From IMG/VR virus record IMGVR_UViG_3300025617_000097, positions 1 to 26,137 of that record: a stretch of DNA of 26,137 nucleotides. The stretch is one strand, 5' to 3'. Below the pieces are notes generated by a model, which saw only the letters and a program-made list of their open reading frames with translations, had not been told where the DNA came from and ran no database searches. Made by a program: the position numbers and the translations under genes. Positions 24,867 to 26,137 of this stretch are shown here, piece after piece; the stretch's first letter is position 1; every line of letters starts with the position of its first letter. Origin of the DNA: a virus.

Positions 24867-25637
24867 CTATTCGTCAAAAAAGCTAGTCATTATATTTTTT
24901 AAACCGTCGCTCTTAACATTGCCTAGAGCTTTAGTCTTAGCTTTCGCTTGGGCCTGTACCTTAGGTGCTGCTGTGAAATTTTTAGATATGTCCCTTGTGG
25001 GTGCATTTATATGCTTCTCTACTTCTGCTGCTAAAAAATCTGCTTGATGTAGTATAAACATAATTACGGATTTAGGACGGCTTTCTGGTATTCTTGATAT
25101 GAAGTATCCTTTATTAGCATCATCATATAATCCGTCGTGGGATCTGATGGCTAGCATTTCATTCATCGTATACGGTATACCTGCTTCTTGTAGTAGGAAT
25201 AGGGATCTATCTGGGATTGTCATAAATCCGACCTCTGCATTATAAGAGTAGTGTTCTCCTAGGTTTTTCTTTCTCCAATCATTAGTTGAAGGTACGTAAA
25301 GATCGTTAGTAGAATCCCCCACCTTACCTAAATCGTGATTGATTGCGGAGAATACTAATTCCTCTATGGTGAAGGTAGTCATATCCGCACCGAATTTCTC
25401 CCACATATCTCTAACTTCTAATGCAGCGTCAACCACTCTATTGACGTGCTCTACATAGCCTCCTGGGAAGCAGTTATGGTAGTTAACGTTTGCAGCAGCA
25501 GGCATTAATACAAACCTATCAGATTGATTTTTATAAAACTGTAAAAGTTTCTCTTTCCGTGGAGAGGAGATGTGAGTCTCTATATTATTAAGGAACTTCT
25601 CCCAATTGCTGCTTATCTGTTCTGCATTTAAATTCAT
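24867..25637 (-). CDS. HD-domain phosphohydrolase with PIP-box-like C-terminus
   Basis: 256 residues. HD superfamily metal ligands are visible: H64 (GGYVEHVNRVV), the H101-D102 pair (SAINHDLGKVG), H167 (IRSHDG) and D200 (LHQADFLAA). HD proteins hydrolyse phosphoester bonds in nucleotides or nucleic acids; the substrate here is unknown. After residue 220 comes an Ala/Lys-rich flexible linker and then a terminal peptide, DGLKNIMTSFFDE, whose KNIMTSFF (247-254) matches the spacing of a sliding-clamp-binding PIP box (QxxMxxFF) with Lys for Gln. It heads the HD-membrane-sigma operon. The TTCGTATATT element shared with the primase lies 6 bases before the ATG, suggesting early or middle expression. 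Confidence 0.8.
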   Translation of the reverse strand: MNLNAEQISSNWEKFLNNIETHISSPRKEKLLQFYKNQSDRFVLMPAAANVNYHNCFPGGYVEHVNRVVDAALEVRDMWEKFGADMTTFTIEELVFSAINHDLGKVGDSTNDLYVPSTNDWRKKNLGEHYSYNAEVGFMTIPDRSLFLLQEAGIPYTMNEMLAIRSHDGLYDDANKGYFISRIPESRPKSVIMFILHQADFLAAEVEKHINAPTRDISKNFTAAPKVQAQAKAKTKALGNVKSDGLKNIMTSFFDE

Positions 25638-25643
25638 AACTAC

Positions 25644-25653
25644 AATATACGAA
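25644..25653 (-). promoter_or_regulatory. Candidate early/middle promoter element TTCGTATATT
   Basis: Exact copy of the decamer at 7641-7650, here followed by GTAGTT and the ATG of the HD gene. It lies in the 24-base gap between the 64-residue gene and the HD gene. Confidence 0.35.
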
Positions 25654-25661
25654 AAATATTA

Positions 25662-25856
25662 TTAATCCGCAACTTCATTACTCGTAACAGGTTCTATAGA
25701 AATTAATCCCTTAAGATCTTCTAGACGCCCTTCCGCTTGATTTAATACCTCAATATAAGTTGTTAGAGGTTCTTGTCTTTGTACAATCCTTCGTAGAGTT
25801 TTTAAATCGCTCTCTATATTCTGTATTTTAGTGTTTGCTTGATATCTATATTTCAT
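25662..25856 (-). CDS. Small helical hypothetical protein
   Basis: 64 residues, not recognised. It is predicted to be two helices (IQNIESDLKTLRRIVQRQEP at 11-30; TYIEVLNQAEGRLEDLKGLI), with a short acidic end. Charged and soluble, with no Cys or His metal site. It is followed after 24 bases by the HD gene. A seven-codon reading frame ends on its start codon (TAATG). Ordinary composition for the window supports a real gene. Confidence 0.55.
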   Translation of the reverse strand: MKYRYQANTKIQNIESDLKTLRRIVQRQEPLTTYIEVLNQAEGRLEDLKGLISIEPVTSNEVAD

Positions 25857-25879
25857 TAGTTTCCGGACTTTTTACCCAT
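25856..25879 (-). other. Possible seven-codon upstream reading frame (MGKKSGN)
   Basis: An ATG at 25879-25877 opens MGKKSGN and ends with a TAA that overlaps the ATG of the 64-residue gene as TAATG. The same stop-start overlap links real genes elsewhere in this window. It may be a leader that delivers ribosomes by reinitiation, or chance. Confidence 0.2.
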
Positions 25880-25899
25880 ACTAATAAATTAATATCTTT

Positions 25900-26130
25900 T
25901 TACTTAGAAGGCAACTTATTTAGAGAAAAAATAGTATAGTCTAAAACCTCTTTAATAAAACCACACTTTTCATACTCTTCAGTACTTTCGAAATACTTCA
26001 TAGCTTTTAAAGCTGCTTTTTCGAATTCTGGGTTTGTATATGTTAGTAGGTACTCTAAGTGCTCTGGGGTATGTATATTTAATGCTGAAAGGTAGTTAAA
26101 TGCTTGAGTAAAGGTAAGGAATGTGCTCAT
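25900..26130 (-). CDS. Small hypothetical protein with UVR-like helical hairpin
   Basis: 76 residues, wholly helical in appearance. Residues about 39-66 (AALKAMKYFESTEEYEKCGF and IKEVLDY) recall the UvrB/UvrC-type short hairpin (EYEKCxxIKE), a protein-interaction unit, but the match is weak. The sequence before the ATG is AAAAGAG; upstream regulatory DNA lies outside the window. No function assigned. It is separated by 43 bases from the next gene, with no terminator-like hairpin seen there. Confidence 0.55.
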   Translation of the reverse strand: MSTFLTFTQAFNYLSALNIHTPEHLEYLLTYTNPEFEKAALKAMKYFESTEEYEKCGFIKEVLDYTIFSLNKLPSK

Positions 26131-26137
26131 CTCTTTT

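Noticed and set aside
24866-24877. TTG start adding four residues to the membrane protein
   Set aside because: An ATG one base after the upstream stop is a better start and gives the usual tight spacing. The TTG lies inside the HD gene.

Overview
This window is a gene-dense piece of a tailed-phage genome with a contractile-tail (T4-like myovirus) gene set. Every credible gene lies on the minus strand, so transcription runs from high to low coordinates; there is no tRNA, rRNA, CRISPR array or insertion sequence, and no gap above about 60 bases. The sequence is AT-rich. I found no clear Shine-Dalgarno sequence ahead of the genes. That fact, together with a Bacteroidota-style surface-repeat adhesin in the tail, suggests a Bacteroidota (possibly aquatic flavobacterial) host. 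The host assignment is inference.

Layout in the direction of transcription. (1) 26130-23836: two small helical proteins, an HD-domain phosphohydrolase, a small membrane-anchored protein and a T4 gp55-like late sigma factor. (2) 23809-18424: baseplate genes, namely a small unknown protein, a spike/hub-like protein, a protein with one hydrophobic segment, a small protein with a helical N-terminus, then gp25-like and gp6-like baseplate wedge proteins. (3) 18384-8147: large beta-rich tail or baseplate-periphery proteins, including a DNRLRE-like protein, a 1085-residue protein ending in a PKD-like domain plus 12 BspA-like (DUF285) repeats, a 931-residue protein with a LamG-like N-terminus, and a related pair of 331 and 311 residues. 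(4) 8132-5911: a GIY-YIG endonuclease, a zinc-finger/TOPRIM primase and a PD-(D/E)XK nuclease. (5) 5898-1: two neighbouring proteins with nucleotidyltransferase-like domains, the second of them a 1194-residue multi-enzyme fusion, and a large protein that runs off the left edge.

Two signals link the regions. The nonamer ATATTTATA (sense strand) stands upstream of six starts, five times with only 4-5 bases before the ATG, and a one-base octamer variant precedes a seventh. All seven genes belong to the virion or suspected virion group, so this is a candidate late promoter for the sigma factor encoded here. A different decamer, TTCGTATATT, precedes the primase and the HD protein, as expected for a separate early or middle class.

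The most unusual locus is 1343-5898. The 1194-residue protein joins a nucleotidyltransferase, a cytidylyltransferase-like domain, a HAD phosphatase, two HExxH metalloprotease-like domains and a zinc ribbon. (I/L)xE tripeptides, the cleavage signal of T4-type prohead proteases, lie in the linkers. The protein encoded just upstream begins with a short leader ending in the same signal, like T4 internal head proteins. I infer that this locus may encode enzymes packaged in the capsid and matured by proteolysis.
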